A stretch of DNA of 9,827 bases from assembly GCA_004298295.1 (NCBI GenBank), contig SCUH01000252.1, positions 1-9,827 of the forward strand, read 5' to 3'. The notes under the pieces are model-generated. The model had not been told where the DNA came from. It ran no database searches and was given only the letters and a program-made list of their open reading frames with translations. The stretch is from Betaproteobacteria bacterium (lineage in GTDB: Bacteria > Pseudomonadota > Gammaproteobacteria > Burkholderiales > SG8-39). The first letter of the stretch is position 1; every line of letters starts with the position of its first letter. Both the position numbers and the translations under genes were made by a program. This document shows, piece after piece, positions 1-7,053 of the stretch.

Positions 1-71
1 ACCGCGGGGGCGAGGCGCTGCGCGGCGCCGCGTCCGGCGCGCGGATTGACGATCAGGTGGATTCGCCGCAT
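1..71 (-). CDS. Diacylglycerol/lipid kinase family protein, N-terminal fragment
   Basis: Reading leftward from an ATG at 71, the frame is open to the window edge (23 codons) and begins MRRIHLIVNPRAGRG. A hydrophobic strand followed by NPxAGxG is the hallmark start of the diacylglycerol kinase catalytic domain (YegS/DgkB-type lipid kinases), where it forms part of the nucleotide-binding region. Such enzymes phosphorylate a lipid or sphingoid substrate with ATP at the cytoplasmic membrane face. Only this motif is visible, so the substrate cannot be told. A TAGAAT hexamer lies 11 bases upstream of the ATG on this strand, which implies a very short leader. The gene is divergent from surE. The call rests on one motif plus the open frame and could be wrong. 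Confidence 0.65.
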   Translation of the reverse strand, partial: MRRIHLIVNPRAGRGAAQRLAPA

Positions 72-133
72 GCGCTCGCGGCATTCTATCCAGCTGCGCC
101 GCCCGGTCGGCTAGAATCGGAGCCGGCCCAGCG
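72..133. promoter_or_regulatory. Divergent promoter region, lipid kinase / surE
   Basis: This 62-bp gap between two divergent starts contains TAGAAT on the plus strand at 112-117, placed as a -10 element for surE. It also contains TAGAAT on the minus strand at 83-88, placed as a -10 for the leftward gene. Both match TATAAT at five of six positions. No convincing -35 hexamer is visible at 16-18 bp for either. A CGGAG stretch at 118-122 is a possible but distant ribosome-binding site for surE, 11 bases from its ATG. Confidence 0.45.
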
Positions 134-877
134 ATGCGGATCCTGATTTCGAACGATGACGGTTATTTTGCGCCCGGAATCACGTTGCTGGCGGAGCGCC
201 TGGCGGGGCTTGGCGAAGTCACGGTGGTGGCTCCCGAGCGCGACCGTTCCGGCGCGTCCAATTCCCTGACGCTCGATCGGCCGCTCACGGTGCGGCGCGC
301 GTCGAACGGTTTTTACTTCGTCAACGGCACGCCGACCGATTGCGTGCACCTCGCCGTAACGGGGCTGCTCGATTTCCTGCCGGACATCGTCGTCTCGGGC
401 ATCAACCTGGGCGCCAACATGGGCGACGACACGATCTATTCCGGAACCGTGGCGGCGGCCACGGAAGGCTTCCAGCTCGGCATTCCGTCGCTCGCCGTGT
501 CGCTCGCGAGCAAGTCCGGCCGCCATTTCGAGACGGCCGCCGCCGTCGCGGTCGAGATCGTGGCGCGGTTCAGCCGCGCGCCGATCGCGCAGCCGGTGCT
601 GCTCAACGTCAACGTGCCCAGCGTGTCGCGCGAGGAACTCGCGGGCGAGGAAGTGACGCGCCTGGGCAAGCGGCACAAGGCCGAACCGGTGGTGAAGGTG
701 CAGACCCCGCGCGGCGAAACCGCTTACTGGATCGGGCCCGCGGGCACCGCGCAGGATGCCGGGCCGGGGACCGATTTTCACGCCCTCGCGAACCGCCGCG
801 TGTCCGTCACGCCGCTGCAGATGGACCTCACGTTCCGCGCGCAGCTCGAGCTGGTGAAGGACTGGTTCGCGCGATGA
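134..877 (+). CDS. surE: 5'/3'-nucleotidase SurE
   Basis: SurE is a cytoplasmic, metal-dependent phosphatase that removes phosphate from nucleoside 5'- and 3'-monophosphates and supports stationary-phase survival. The 247-residue product has the usual family length. It starts with MRILISNDDG, whose D8 and D9 are metal ligands. S39 in RDRSGASNS and N95 in SGINLGANMGDD complete the metal site known from the family. NGTPTDCV (around 64-71) and YSGTVAAATEG (102-112) are further family signatures. The ATG at 134 fits the universal short N-terminus. It is the first gene of surE-pcm-nlpD and its TGA overlaps the pcm ATG by 4 bp, indicating coupled translation. A TAGAAT -10-like element sits at 112-117. 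Confidence 0.98.
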   Translation: MRILISNDDGYFAPGITLLAERLAGLGEVTVVAPERDRSGASNSLTLDRPLTVRRASNGFYFVNGTPTDCVHLAVTGLLDFLPDIVVSGINLGANMGDDTIYSGTVAAATEGFQLGIPSLAVSLASKSGRHFETAAAVAVEIVARFSRAPIAQPVLLNVNVPSVSREELAGEEVTRLGKRHKAEPVVKVQTPRGETAYWIGPAGTAQDAGPGTDFHALANRRVSVTPLQMDLTFRAQLELVKDWFAR

Positions 878-1566
878 ACGGCGCCCGCATGAAGAGCCTC
901 GCCGGCATCGGCATGACCTCGGAGCGCACGCGCGCGCGCATGGTCGAGCGCCTGCGCCAGCAGGGCATCGAGAACGAACAGGTGCTCGCGGCCATGGGCA
1001 CGGTGCCGCGGCATCTGTTCGTGGATGACGCGCTCGCGCATCGCGCCTACGAGGACAGCTCGCTGCCGATCAATTTCGGGCAGACCATTTCGCAGCCCTT
1101 CGTGGTGGCGAAAATGATCGAAGCGCTGCTGCGCGGCCGCGCGCTCGGCAGGGTGCTCGAAATCGGCACGGGTTGCGGCTATCAGGCCGCGGTGCTGGCG
1201 CAGATCGCGCACGAGGTCTATTCGGTCGAACGCATCCGGGAACTGCACGAGCGCGCGCGCGCCAATCTGCGCGCCCTGCGGCTGCACAACCTGCGCCTCG
1301 CTCACGGCGACGGCAATCTCGGCCTGGAGAGGGCCGCGCCTTTCGATTCGATCATCGTCGCGGCGGCCGCGCCGCAGGCGCCGCAGGCGCTGTTACGCCA
1401 ACTGGCGCCGGGTGGCAGAATGATATTGCCGCTGCGCCACGACGCTGCCAAAGGCGGTGCGGCGGCCGCGCAGCGGCTGGTGCTCGTCGAGCGCGGCGCG
1501 CGCGGCTACACCGAAACCGCGCTCGATGCCGTCCGGTTTGTACCGCTTCAGTCCGGAAAGGCGTAA
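874..1566 (+). CDS. pcm: Protein-L-isoaspartate O-methyltransferase
   Basis: Pcm uses S-adenosylmethionine to methylate L-isoaspartyl residues in damaged proteins, starting their repair to L-aspartate in the cytoplasm. The 230-residue product has the SAM-binding motif I VLEIGTGCGYQ at 94-104, the post-motif acidic loop SVER at 117-120, HGDG at 144-147, and the family signatures PINFGQTISQP (65-75) and AVRFVPL (219-225). I chose the ATG at 874 because it overlaps the surE stop as ATGA. In-frame ATGs at 889 and 913 are alternatives, since the catalytic domain only begins near residue 14. The stop TAA shares one base with the nlpD ATG. Pairing with SurE is a classic stress-survival arrangement in proteobacteria. 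Confidence 0.97.
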   Translation: MNGARMKSLAGIGMTSERTRARMVERLRQQGIENEQVLAAMGTVPRHLFVDDALAHRAYEDSSLPINFGQTISQPFVVAKMIEALLRGRALGRVLEIGTGCGYQAAVLAQIAHEVYSVERIRELHERARANLRALRLHNLRLAHGDGNLGLERAAPFDSIIVAAAAPQAPQALLRQLAPGGRMILPLRHDAAKGGAAAAQRLVLVERGARGYTETALDAVRFVPLQSGKA

Positions 1567-2537
1567 TGAGAAAGGCAGTCGTTCTGGCAATCGCGCTTGT
1601 GGCGGCAGGGTGCGCCTCGCGCGCCCCCGCGCCGGTGGACGATCGCCGCGGGCGGGCGCCACCCGTGGTCAGTCCGCCAGCGCCGACGCCCGCGGGCACG
1701 CCGCTGCCGCGCGAGCACGTGGTCAAGCGTGGCGATACCTTGTTCAGCATCGCGCTCGAGAACGGCGTCGATTACCTCGATCTGGCACGCTGGAACCGGA
1801 TCGACGATCCGTCCAAACTCAGGGTCGGGCAGTCGCTGCGCGTGGTTCCTCCGGAGGCGCAGGCCGCTGCACGGCCCGAAACGGCGGCGATCGCCGTGGG
1901 CGCGGCGCGCGGTGCGGGTGCGGTCGAATCACGGCCGCTCGATCGTCCCACGCCCATGGCAACGCCAGCGGCGGAGAGCGGCATGAAGACCGGACCCAAG
2001 GCAACGCGCCTGCCCTATTCGGAGCAGAACCTGGCGCTGCTGTCGAAAGGCGAGCCCGGGACAGCGGCGGCGCCGACGCCGGCGCCGCCGGCGCCGCAGG
2101 TGGCTGCCATCGCGCCCAGGCCCGAGACGCCGAAACCCGAACCGGGCAGGCCCGAAGCACGCGATCCGGAGGCGATCGAATTCATGTGGCCGGCGAGGGG
2201 CAAGCTGCTGGCCGGGTTCTCCGACGCGGGCAACAAGGGCATCGATATCGCCGGCAGGGCCGGCGATGCGGTGGTGGCGGCCGCGCCCGGTCGCGTGATC
2301 TACACCGGCAGCGGCATTCGCGGCCTCGGCAAGCTGATCGTGATCCGGCATGACAACAATTTCCAGAGCGTGTACGCGCACAACCGCGAAATCCTGGTGA
2401 AGGAAGGGCAGACGGTGGCGCGCGGGCAAAAGATTGCCGAGCTCGGCGCCACCGACGCCGACACGCCCAAGCTGCACTTCGAGATCCGCAGGTCGGGCAA
2501 GCCGGTGGATCCGGTGCGCTACCTGCCCTCGGGCTGA
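1566..2537 (+). CDS. nlpD: LysM and degenerate M23 lipoprotein, amidase activator NlpD
   Basis: NlpD is an outer-membrane lipoprotein that activates the septal amidase AmiC during daughter-cell separation. The 323-residue product begins with a lipoprotein signal ending LVAAGC, so C16 is the likely lipidated residue. A LysM peptidoglycan-binding domain follows at about 50-94 (HVVKRGDTLFSIA), then a long Ala/Pro-rich linker (about 95-205). The C-terminal LytM/M23 domain spans about 206-320. Its zinc site is broken: N223 stands where HxxxD needs His (D227 is kept), and K302 replaces the first His of HxH (H304 and H272 are kept). E. coli NlpD has the same kind of degenerate site, so this is a regulator and not a peptidase. 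A GGAAAGG stretch (1555-1561) precedes the ATG, which overlaps the pcm TAA by one base. Its 3' end overlaps the opposing mltB by 19 bp. Confidence 0.95.
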   Translation: MRKAVVLAIALVAAGCASRAPAPVDDRRGRAPPVVSPPAPTPAGTPLPREHVVKRGDTLFSIALENGVDYLDLARWNRIDDPSKLRVGQSLRVVPPEAQAAARPETAAIAVGAARGAGAVESRPLDRPTPMATPAAESGMKTGPKATRLPYSEQNLALLSKGEPGTAAAPTPAPPAPQVAAIAPRPETPKPEPGRPEARDPEAIEFMWPARGKLLAGFSDAGNKGIDIAGRAGDAVVAAAPGRVIYTGSGIRGLGKLIVIRHDNNFQSVYAHNREILVKEGQTVARGQKIAELGATDADTPKLHFEIRRSGKPVDPVRYLPSG

Positions 2538-3520
2538 AACGCCGCGCGCAGCGCCGCGGCGAGGTCCGCCACCGCCGCGGCGTAGAAACTCGAACGGTTG
2601 TAGCGCGTCAGGACGTAGAAATTGGGGAGCCCGAGGCGGTACTCTGGCGGCGCGTCGCCGTTATCGAGCTGGATCAGCGCAGCGCGGGCCTCGGCCGGCA
2701 CGCCGTCGAAGCGCACGCCCGCTTTCGCCAGTTCGGCGGCCGGGTGCTTGGGCTCCACGCTGCCGTCGGCAAACGCCTTGTAGCCTTCGCCGCTGACACC
2801 GGCTGCCGCGAGGACCGGCGCATCGGCCTGCCAGCCATGCTGCCGGAGGAAATTGGCCACGCTGCCGATCGCGTCTGCCGCGCTGGCGCGCAGATCGACC
2901 GCACCGTCGCCATCGAAATCCACTGCGTACCGCAGATAGCTTCCCGGCATGAACTGCGGGATGCCTATGGCGCCGGCATACGAGCCGCGCATCGAGAACA
3001 CGTCGATGCCGGAGTCGCGCGCGAGCCGCAGGTAGTTGGCGAGTTCGCTGCGGAAAAATCCGGCGCGCGGCGGGTAGTCGAAGGCCAGCGTGGCGAGCGC
3101 ATCCACGACGCGCCAGCGTCCGGTATTGCGGCCGTAGAAGGTTTCGATGCCGAGAATCGACACGATGATTTCGGCCGGCACGCCGTACTCGCGCTGCGCC
3201 CGCTCGAGCGCGTTGCCGTGCGCCTGCCAGAACTCGCCCCCGGCCCGGATGTGGCGAGCGTTGACGAAGATCGCGCGATACGCGTCCCAGGGCCGGCGCG
3301 CCTGCGGCGCCGGGGGCTGGATCGCCTCGAGAATGGCGGGTTCGCGTCGCGCGCGGGAGAACACGTATTCGAGTTCGTGCTGCACGAAGCGGTGCTGCTC
3401 GACCATCTCGCGGATGAAAGCACGCACTTCCGCGCGTGCCGCGAAGCGCGCGGGCTCGGCGCTCTGCGCGCTCGCCGTCGTGCACGCCAGCAGGAAGGTG
3501 CAGAGCAGGGCGCGCGTCAT
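2519..3520 (-). CDS. mltB: Lytic murein transglycosylase B (MltB family)
   Basis: MltB-type enzymes cleave the MurNAc-GlcNAc bond of peptidoglycan and leave 1,6-anhydro ends, acting in the periplasm. The 333-residue product has the catalytic glutamate E126 in GIETFYGRNTG, followed by GAIGIPQFMPGSYLRYAVD (183-201). DFDGDGAVDL (201-210) resembles the EF-hand-like calcium site of E. coli Slt35, and AIGSVANFLRQHGW (217-230) and LPNFYVLTRYNRSSFYA (298-314) are further family signatures. The N-terminus is a signal sequence. FLLAC (C13) could be a lipobox, but an ASAQ signal-peptidase I site near residue 19 is also possible, so its anchoring is uncertain. It is the last gene of the proS-led leftward unit, and its ATG overlaps the upstream TGA by 4 bp. 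No Shine-Dalgarno is obvious, consistent with coupling. Confidence 0.95.
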   Translation of the reverse strand: MTRALLCTFLLACTTASAQSAEPARFAARAEVRAFIREMVEQHRFVQHELEYVFSRARREPAILEAIQPPAPQARRPWDAYRAIFVNARHIRAGGEFWQAHGNALERAQREYGVPAEIIVSILGIETFYGRNTGRWRVVDALATLAFDYPPRAGFFRSELANYLRLARDSGIDVFSMRGSYAGAIGIPQFMPGSYLRYAVDFDGDGAVDLRASAADAIGSVANFLRQHGWQADAPVLAAAGVSGEGYKAFADGSVEPKHPAAELAKAGVRFDGVPAEARAALIQLDNGDAPPEYRLGLPNFYVLTRYNRSSFYAAAVADLAAALRAAFQPEGR

Positions 3521-5496
3521 GCCAGGCGCAGATCGCGCACGCGCTGCGCCAGGTCATGGATCGCGCCCCGGGGGCAGTCCTTGCCGTAGCGCAGATCCAC
3601 ATACAGGGCGCCGATGCGCCGGATCGCGTCGCCGGCGCCGGGCAGGCGCCGCGCAGCGCGCTCAGCGTAGTCTCGAGGACCTTCCTGCAAAGCGCGGGTG
3701 ATGCCGCGCGCGGCCAGCTTGCTGCAGAACCGGCGCCACGCCGCCTGCACCGGATCCCGGCGCGCGTGCCGTTGCACCGACCAGGCGAGCAGGCCAAGCG
3801 CGAACGCACCCAGGGCGGTCGACAGCGCGGCCGCCAGGTCGCGCCAGTCGGCGCGTTCCACGCCGAGCCAGGCCATGAACTCGCGCTGCCGTTCCGTGTT
3901 GTAACCCAGCACCCGCAGGTTCCATTGGTGGACCAGCGCTTCCCAGTTGTGACGCAGGCCGCGCAGCCACTCGAGCTGCGGGCGCATCAGCAGCGGCAGT
4001 CCGGCGTCTGCGGGAACGGCGCGTGCCAGCCCGAAATCGAGCCGCCCGGGGACCGCCGCCGCGGTCGGATCAATCCGCGTCCAGCCGCGGCCATCGACGT
4101 GCACCTCGACCCACGCGTGCGCATCCGACTGCCGGATGGTGAGGATGCCGTCCACCGGATTGGGGTCGCCGCCCAGGTAGCCGGTGACGACGCGCGCTGG
4201 CAAGCCGGCCGCGCGCATCAGGAAGGCGAACGCCGAAGCGAAATGCTCGCAAAAGCCGCTGCGCGCGGTGAACAGGAACTCGTCGACCGAATCGCGGCCG
4301 AGCAGCGGCGGCTCCAGCGTATAGCTGAACCTGGCGTCACGGAAATACTCGATCCCGCGTGCCAACAGCTCGCCGTCGGTGCGCGCCGCGCGCCGCCACT
4401 CGGCGGCGAGTGCCCTGGCGCGCGGATTGCCTTCGGCTGGCAGCCGCAGCGCGCGTCGCAGCAGGACCTCGCGTTCGTCCGGGTCCGGCTGCCCGTCGGC
4501 CACCGAAAGCATGTCGTAGCGCAGGCGCGCGCGCACCGGCTGCACGGTGACGATCTGCCCGTCGACCGTGAAACGGGCGCCGGCCGGGGCCTGCGACGCC
4601 GACTCGAGCGCGAACAGCCAGTTGCGCTGATGCGCTTCGAGCACGATCGCGTAGCGGTAGGTCCTGCCGCCCTGCGGAGCGCGTGGCGGCGTGGTCAGGA
4701 GCGTCACGCCTGCGCGCCAGCTGCGGCCATCGAAATCCCAAAGTACCGGACCGCGCCAGTAGCGCTGCCGGGTCGAGGGGATCGGCCCGGCGAATTCGGC
4801 GCGGAACGCGAGCGCATCGGACTGGGCGAGCTGCGAGACATCGCCCGGCGACATCGTGTCGGACAGCCCGGTGACGCCGGCGTGCGCGTCCTGCGGCAGG
4901 CCCCAGGTCGGTCCCTGCACCCGCGGAAACAGCAGAAAAAGCATCAGCGCCGCGGGCGCGGCGTGCGCCAGCAGCAGCGCGCTGCTGCGCAGGTTGGCGC
5001 GCCAGGCGCGGCCCGGCGCGTTGCAGCCAACGAGCGTCGCGGTGATCGCGGCCAGCGCGGCCGCCATCAGCAGCGCGGTCGCGATGCTTTGCGAGTACAG
5101 AAAATTGGTGATGATGAGAAAGCAGCACAGAAAGGCGACCACCGCGGCGTCGCGGTGCGTGCGCGTTTCGAGCAGTTTGAGCCCGGAGAACAGCAGCAGC
5201 AGAACGATGCCGGGCCCGCGCGCGAAGATCATGCGGTACTCGAGCCACACACCGAGCATCGCCGCCGCGGTGACGAGCAGCAGCAGCGCGCGGCGCGGCA
5301 GGGCCCAGCGATTGACCAGCACTGCGACGCGCCAGGCGTACAGCCCTAGCGTGAGAAGCACGAGCCACCACGGGGCGCGCAGCGCGTGCGGCGTCGCGAC
5401 CAGCAGCAACGCGACGATCAGGCCGGCGAGATCGCGTGCCGTGACCTCCCGCTGCTCGGGCGCCAGTGGGTGCGCTGCAGGCAAAACGGCGCTCAT
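3517..5496 (-). CDS. tgpA: TgpA-like transmembrane transglutaminase (DUF3488/transglutaminase core)
   Basis: The 659-residue product is an inner-membrane protein with about six hydrophobic segments in residues 21-192. A periplasmic region of about 195-560 follows, then one more transmembrane helix near 560-584 and a short cytoplasmic tail. The papain-like transglutaminase triad is intact: C416 in RSGFCEHFASAF, H460 in SDAHAWVEV and D476 in TRIDPTAA. The N-terminal helices fit DUF3488, as in Pseudomonas aeruginosa TgpA, an essential protein whose physiological substrate I do not know. The ATG at 5496 was chosen because it overlaps the DUF58 stop as ATGA. The frame is open for 43 more codons upstream, but those lie inside the DUF58 gene and are Arg/Ala-rich, typical of a shadow frame. 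Its TGA overlaps the mltB ATG by 4 bp. The symbol follows family resemblance; substrate and partner are inferred only. Confidence 0.9.
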   Translation of the reverse strand: MSAVLPAAHPLAPEQREVTARDLAGLIVALLLVATPHALRAPWWLVLLTLGLYAWRVAVLVNRWALPRRALLLLVTAAAMLGVWLEYRMIFARGPGIVLLLLFSGLKLLETRTHRDAAVVAFLCCFLIITNFLYSQSIATALLMAAALAAITATLVGCNAPGRAWRANLRSSALLLAHAAPAALMLFLLFPRVQGPTWGLPQDAHAGVTGLSDTMSPGDVSQLAQSDALAFRAEFAGPIPSTRQRYWRGPVLWDFDGRSWRAGVTLLTTPPRAPQGGRTYRYAIVLEAHQRNWLFALESASQAPAGARFTVDGQIVTVQPVRARLRYDMLSVADGQPDPDEREVLLRRALRLPAEGNPRARALAAEWRRAARTDGELLARGIEYFRDARFSYTLEPPLLGRDSVDEFLFTARSGFCEHFASAFAFLMRAAGLPARVVTGYLGGDPNPVDGILTIRQSDAHAWVEVHVDGRGWTRIDPTAAAVPGRLDFGLARAVPADAGLPLLMRPQLEWLRGLRHNWEALVHQWNLRVLGYNTERQREFMAWLGVERADWRDLAAALSTALGAFALGLLAWSVQRHARRDPVQAAWRRFCSKLAARGITRALQEGPRDYAERAARRLPGAGDAIRRIGALYVDLRYGKDCPRGAIHDLAQRVRDLRLA

Positions 5497-6458
5497 GGCA
5501 GGCCGTAGAGAGCGAGCGCCTGCAGGCACGCAGCGCGATGCGCGTCGCCGCGTCCCGGCGCGATTTCGCGCCCGGGCAGGCGCAGCCCGTAGCGCGCGCC
5601 GCTTTGCTGCGCGTCGAGCACCCAACCGGTGAGCCGCGACAGGCGCGTCTCGGCATGGAGGTGCGCCGGCAGCAAGGACCAGTCCAGCCAGAGCTCTGCG
5701 GCGGCCTCGCCGGAGAATTGCTTGGTGAGCAGGCGATCGCTGCGGGCGTAGGCCTTCCAGGCGACGTGACGGGGCGAATCGGAGCGCTGATAACCGCGCA
5801 GGCCGGCGAAATCGTCATTGCCCGTCGCCTGGGCGCGGATCGCGCCCGCCGTCGCGTGCGGGCTCGATGGCGGCAGCGCGCTGCGCTCAGGCTTTGGATA
5901 CACGATGCACGCGGTATCCGGTTCGACGTAGCTCCAGGCACGGAACAGGCCGAGCGGAAACCGCGTCTCGAGCATCACGCGCCCCAGCGCGAGGCGCCCG
6001 CGCCGCGCCGCGGGCACCGCCAGCGCCGCCTCGGCGACCGACCGTGCGGCGATGTGCGCCACCATTTGCGTACCCGATGCGACATGGCGCGCCAGGATCG
6101 CCGGGCGGTCGAACGGCGCGCGATTGTCGAGCTCGAGCCGGAACTGCGCGCGTTCTCCGGCAAACACCGCCTCGGCCCGCCGTGCGGTCACCGTCAGCTG
6201 GGCGAGGTTGCGCGCCGTGTGCACCATGCCGGCAAACCCGGTGCCGGCGAGCGCAAAGGTCAGGACGAAGCCGAGCGCAAGGGAATAGTTGATCGAACCG
6301 AGCAGCAGCAGGCCGAGCGTCGCGGCGAACATCCAGCCCAGGCGTGTCGGCACGATGTAGACGCGGCGCTGGCGCAGCAGGATCGCGCCCCGTTCGGGCG
6401 GCGCGAAGCCGTAGAACCAGTTCAGCAGGCGCGGATTCGGGCGCAGCGCGCGCAGCAT
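5493..6458 (-). CDS. DUF58 domain membrane protein
   Basis: This 321-residue protein has two closely spaced transmembrane segments (about 40-57 and 60-80). The DUF58 core near 216-248 reads DFAGLRGYQRSDSPRHVAW, followed by a KAYARSD segment, matching the YxxGDxxRxIxWxxxAR family pattern (here with S at the usual G). DUF58 proteins usually sit in operons with a MoxR AAA+ ATPase and a transglutaminase membrane protein, and may act as an assembly or metal-insertion factor. Their biochemical role is not established. Here the transglutaminase partner follows directly with an ATGA overlap, but the gene upstream is a lytic transglycosylase, not MoxR. The ATG at 6458 lies one base past the stop of that gene. 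The protein length is normal for the family and no catalytic residues can be assigned. Confidence 0.92.
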   Translation of the reverse strand: MLRALRPNPRLLNWFYGFAPPERGAILLRQRRVYIVPTRLGWMFAATLGLLLLGSINYSLALGFVLTFALAGTGFAGMVHTARNLAQLTVTARRAEAVFAGERAQFRLELDNRAPFDRPAILARHVASGTQMVAHIAARSVAEAALAVPAARRGRLALGRVMLETRFPLGLFRAWSYVEPDTACIVYPKPERSALPPSSPHATAGAIRAQATGNDDFAGLRGYQRSDSPRHVAWKAYARSDRLLTKQFSGEAAAELWLDWSLLPAHLHAETRLSRLTGWVLDAQQSGARYGLRLPGREIAPGRGDAHRAACLQALALYGLP

Positions 6459-6459
6459 C

Positions 6460-7053
6460 TCAGTTCGTGGCGCCGTGGTATTGCCAGCGTCCGCGCCAGG
6501 CCGCTTGCACCAGATTCGGATATTCGGGCTTGCCGAGGCTGCCGTTGTAGCGTCCCAGCGCGCGGAAGAAATCCCCGTTCTCGAGGTCGAGGTAGTGGCG
6601 CAGGATGACGCAGCCGTAGCGCAGGTTGATGCGCAGCCGGTACAGGTTGTCGCCGGGGCGCTTGAGCAGTTTGGTCCAGAACGGCATCACCTGCATGTAG
6701 CCGCGCGCCCCGGCAATCGAAGTGGCGTACTTGCGAAAGCCCGATTCGATCTCGATCAGGCCGAGCACCAGTTGCGGGTCGAGGCCGGCGCGCGTCGCTT
6801 CGTGCTGCACAGCCTTCAGCAGCTCGATGCGCTCCTTGCGGTCCGGAATGCGCCAGCGCAGGCGCTCCGACATTGCGTGCACCCACTTGTGCGCGTCGCC
6901 CGCGTTGCGGAAGTTGAACACCGGCGGTGCCTGGTCGGCGACTGCGGCGGCAAGTTGCGTGACGACGCTGTCGGCCAGGGGTTCATAGAGCTGCGCGCCC
7001 GCCCACGCCTGCAGCGGCAACAGCAGCGCGCCAAGCACCAGGACGCGCCTCAT
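6460..7053 (-). CDS. Secreted SLT-domain lytic transglycosylase
   Basis: A 197-residue protein with a signal peptide (MRRVLVLGALLLPLQAWA, cleavage after residue 18 likely) and a C-terminal SLT/goose-lysozyme-like fold. The motif IEIESGFRKYA puts the catalytic glutamate at E103. GARGYMQVMPFW (115-126) and the substrate-groove motif ALGRYNGS (165-172) complete the signature of family 1 lytic transglycosylases. These cut glycan strands in the periplasm. I chose the ATG at 7053, which overlaps the proS TGA by 4 bp and starts directly with the signal peptide. An in-frame start 36 bases upstream would put charged residues before the signal and would lie inside proS. It lacks the large helical superhelix of Slt70 and any LysM domain. 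The proS neighbour is probably conserved gene order with no functional link. Confidence 0.92.
   Translation of the reverse strand: MRRVLVLGALLLPLQAWAGAQLYEPLADSVVTQLAAAVADQAPPVFNFRNAGDAHKWVHAMSERLRWRIPDRKERIELLKAVQHEATRAGLDPQLVLGLIEIESGFRKYATSIAGARGYMQVMPFWTKLLKRPGDNLYRLRINLRYGCVILRHYLDLENGDFFRALGRYNGSLGKPEYPNLVQAAWRGRWQYHGATN

Noticed and set aside
86..781. 231-codon leftward open frame opposite surE
   Set aside because: It lies wholly antisense to surE, is rich in Arg/Ala/Gly/His with no recognisable motif, and is a typical shadow frame in GC-rich DNA.
2060..2165. GC-rich repeat tract as a tandem repeat or mobile element
   Set aside because: It encodes the Ala/Pro-rich linker of NlpD. The repetition is explained by low-complexity protein sequence.
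2552..2582. Two copies of the palindrome CGCCGCGGCG near the nlpD/mltB junction as a bidirectional terminator
   Set aside because: Both lie inside the mltB coding sequence where Ala-rich codons explain them, and no T-tract follows on either strand.
3436..5349. 637-codon rightward open frame opposite the transglutaminase gene
   Set aside because: Low-complexity Arg/Gln/Ala composition with no domain. The opposite strand encodes an intact catalytic triad and coupled starts, so this frame is a shadow despite its length.
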